DNA of 64,000 nt from Chrysogorgia sp. JL179-B06 (lineage: Eukaryota > Cnidaria > Anthozoa > Scleralcyonacea > Chrysogorgiidae). The notes beneath the pieces are model-generated. The model made no database searches, was not told the DNA's origin, and saw nothing but the letters and a program-made list of their open reading frames with translations. A program made the translations under genes and the position numbers. The stretch's first letter is position 1. Every line of letters begins with the position of its first letter. The stretch covers positions 1 to 64,000 of the forward strand of contig JAYKKM010000217.1 in assembly GCA_035772405.1 (NCBI GenBank). Reading direction: 5' to 3'. Shown piece by piece: positions 62,611-64,000 of this stretch.

Positions 62611-63752
62611 TAATGTCGGGTAATGACATTGCGGATTTTAGATTGTGCGAAAACCGAAACGAAACCCCTGAAGTAAGTGCGTGACAAAAGCTTTATTTGG
62701 GTGATTAAAAAGTTCAGTCTGCCAACGATCAACATTCACGTGTCTTTATTCTACAAGTATTCATCGACGTTGTCGTCGTTTATCAGATGCATTAGTAAGC
62801 TTGGCGTCGTGTACGATCATGGAGTGTGTTCTGTTGCAGCTGGCTTTGTTACATTGGTGCTTATAGTTGCAAGGTTCGGTTGCACAGCAATAGTTGCCGT
62901 TCAAATTCCGGCGTAAGGAATGTGTGACTAAACCTCACAACGGAGAAATATGGCCCGTTTTTACGAAACATGAAGGAACAATTGAAACAATCCGAAACTT
63001 TAGTATTATTACTAAGTTTTGGAATCAGAAAGATGAGCGAAATTTCAGAAAAAATTATTAAATCTTAGTTGGTTAAATTACAATTTAGCTTGTGATATGG
63101 GGTTCAGCTTCTGTGACTGGCAACCAGTCGTTTCGCCACGAGTCATTTCGCCAACGTCCTGGGTCGATTCGCCGACGTGACATGGCGTCATACGAAGCAT
63201 GGATATTAAGCTACCAATGTTTGTAGAAAATTACTGCAGTAGCCCAGTAGCACAAAAAGAAAAAATCTTGTGATATTTGACTGTTGAGGAAATTCTACTT
63301 GAGTCATTGCTTGTTTACTAGTGAAAGATGGAGAGCTAGCTTGCGGGTTCACTCTATGAATCATCACTTATTGTTTTCAAGTGCTCGACCGAAGTTCATG
63401 TAAATCCCAGTGGTATTACTAACAAAGTGCTAGAAATATGATTGATAACTTGTTGTGTATACAAGCCTTTATGGAAAGACAGTTTTTTGTATTTCCAATC
63501 GGCAATGCTAAATCGTATGAAATGCACAATTATGAATTCCTAATGGACGATGTATGTTTTGTCAATACAATAATGACCTTAAGATGCGGCCGTCTGTAAC
63601 GCAACGTACATGTATGACGTGAGCGAGCAAGGAATCGGGAGTGAACGGCGTATTAAATGTGGGAAATTCAACATTAAGATCTGTCTCTCTGCAAAGTAGA
63701 CAAATTTATATTCGTACATGTTTATAATTATGTATAGTTCAGTTTATATCAA
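62611..63752. other. AT-rich segment without recognised gene
   Basis: No convincing coding sequence. A short repeat of TCGTTTCGCC, TCATTTCGCC and TCGATTCGCC lies at about 63128-63172. The rest may be the upstream region of the HARBI1-like gene. Confidence 0.4.
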
Positions 63753-64000
63753 ATGGTATCGTTAAATGCGGTTCAAGAACTACTGCTTTTAGAATATGAT
63801 CAAGGTTTATTAAGTGTTGAGGAATTTCTTGTGCTTTATGATCTCAATACATCAAAAAACTTGACGTATCCTTACTGGGAATACAAGGAGTTTTCTTTGG
63901 CAGATAAAGACGAAAATGAATGCAAAAGCCAGTTTCGTTTTCAGAAAAATGATATTCCACTATTGGCTGAAGCTCTTGGAATACCAGCATTTTTTTTTAA
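63753..64000 (+). CDS. HARBI1-like (PIF/Harbinger) transposase, N-terminus, open at window edge
   Basis: An ATG at 63753 starts an 82-codon frame that is still open at the edge. LLLLEYDQGLLSVEEFLVLY is followed by CKSQFRFQKNDIPLLAEALG and IPAFF. The FRFxKxDIPxLAEALGIP block is the N-terminal hallmark of HARBI1-like DDE nucleases before the DDE domain. There is no intact neighbour, so I cannot say whether it is a domesticated gene or an active transposon. Confidence 0.6.
   Translation, partial: MVSLNAVQELLLLEYDQGLLSVEEFLVLYDLNTSKNLTYPYWEYKEFSLADKDENECKSQFRFQKNDIPLLAEALGIPAFFF

Noticed and set aside
1..64000. CRISPR arrays, bacterial operons, prophage or viral genomes.
   Set aside because: No regularly spaced repeats with spacers, no bacterial gene layout, and clear spliceosomal RNA genes and animal transposons throughout.

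Overview
This is animal nuclear DNA, not bacterial or viral. It has no operons and no long intact host genes, but it carries spliceosomal snRNA and 5S rRNA sequences and a dense layer of metazoan transposons. The 5S sequence (ACACCGGTTCTCGTC, TTGGATGGGTGACCGCC), the L2/CR1-like LINEs, the DUF4371/TTF, HARBI1-like and DIRS-like fragments and a HECT remnant together suggest an early-branching metazoan. Anthozoan cnidarian is my best guess, but the species is not determined.

The central discovery is a broken tandem array of small-RNA genes, all on the minus strand, in the repeating order U1 snRNA - spacer (~0.48 kb) - 5S rRNA - spacer (~0.12 kb) - U2 snRNA - spacer (~0.34 kb) - U1. The inferred original unit is about 1.4 kb. 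Pieces of at least four units survive: 19.2-20.0 kb, 36.0-37.7 kb, 43.3-44.2 kb and 52.5-56.4 kb. A further scrap of U2 lies at 25.8 kb.

The units have been pushed apart by non-LTR retrotransposons inserted at fixed positions inside the RNA genes. The dominant family is Tx1-like, with a CCHC ORF1 and an APE endonuclease plus reverse transcriptase ORF2. It sits precisely in U1, after about nucleotides 16-18, in the same orientation as U1, with a target duplication of about 16 bp. Copies lie at 6.1-7.1, 7.1-12.3, 12.3-13.9, 20.0-25.2, 44.2-48.5 and 48.5-52.5 kb, plus a 60-bp stub at 56.4 kb. Fragments that do not abut U1 lie at 16.3-19.2 and 60.7-61.1 kb. At 6.1-13.9 kb three copies lie head to tail with only the U1 target sequence between them. 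Other site-occupying elements are a Keno-like LINE in U2 (about 41.9-43.3 kb), two restriction-like-endonuclease (RLE, R2/NeSL/Utopia-like) LINEs next to U2 pieces (25.9-33.7 and 37.7-41.2 kb), an L2-like LINE in 5S (53.55-55.67 kb) and a 381-bp insert in U2 (53.0-53.4 kb).

Secondary layers are two hAT-type copies (28.1-29.75 and 33.76-35.4 kb), a CR1-like LINE (30.9-33.0 kb), a MITE present twice, and an inverted-repeat element at 25.2-25.8 kb. The left end (1-6.1 kb) holds only a HECT-like gene remnant. The right end (56.4-64 kb) holds remnants of an uncharacterised family interrupted by a rearranged DUF4371/TTF element, a LINE scrap, a tRNA-like sequence, a DIRS-like reverse transcriptase piece and the start of a HARBI1-like gene that runs off the window. 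Almost every protein-coding element is frameshifted or deleted, so the region looks like a decayed edge of a small-RNA gene cluster that served as a landing pad for sequence-specific retrotransposons.
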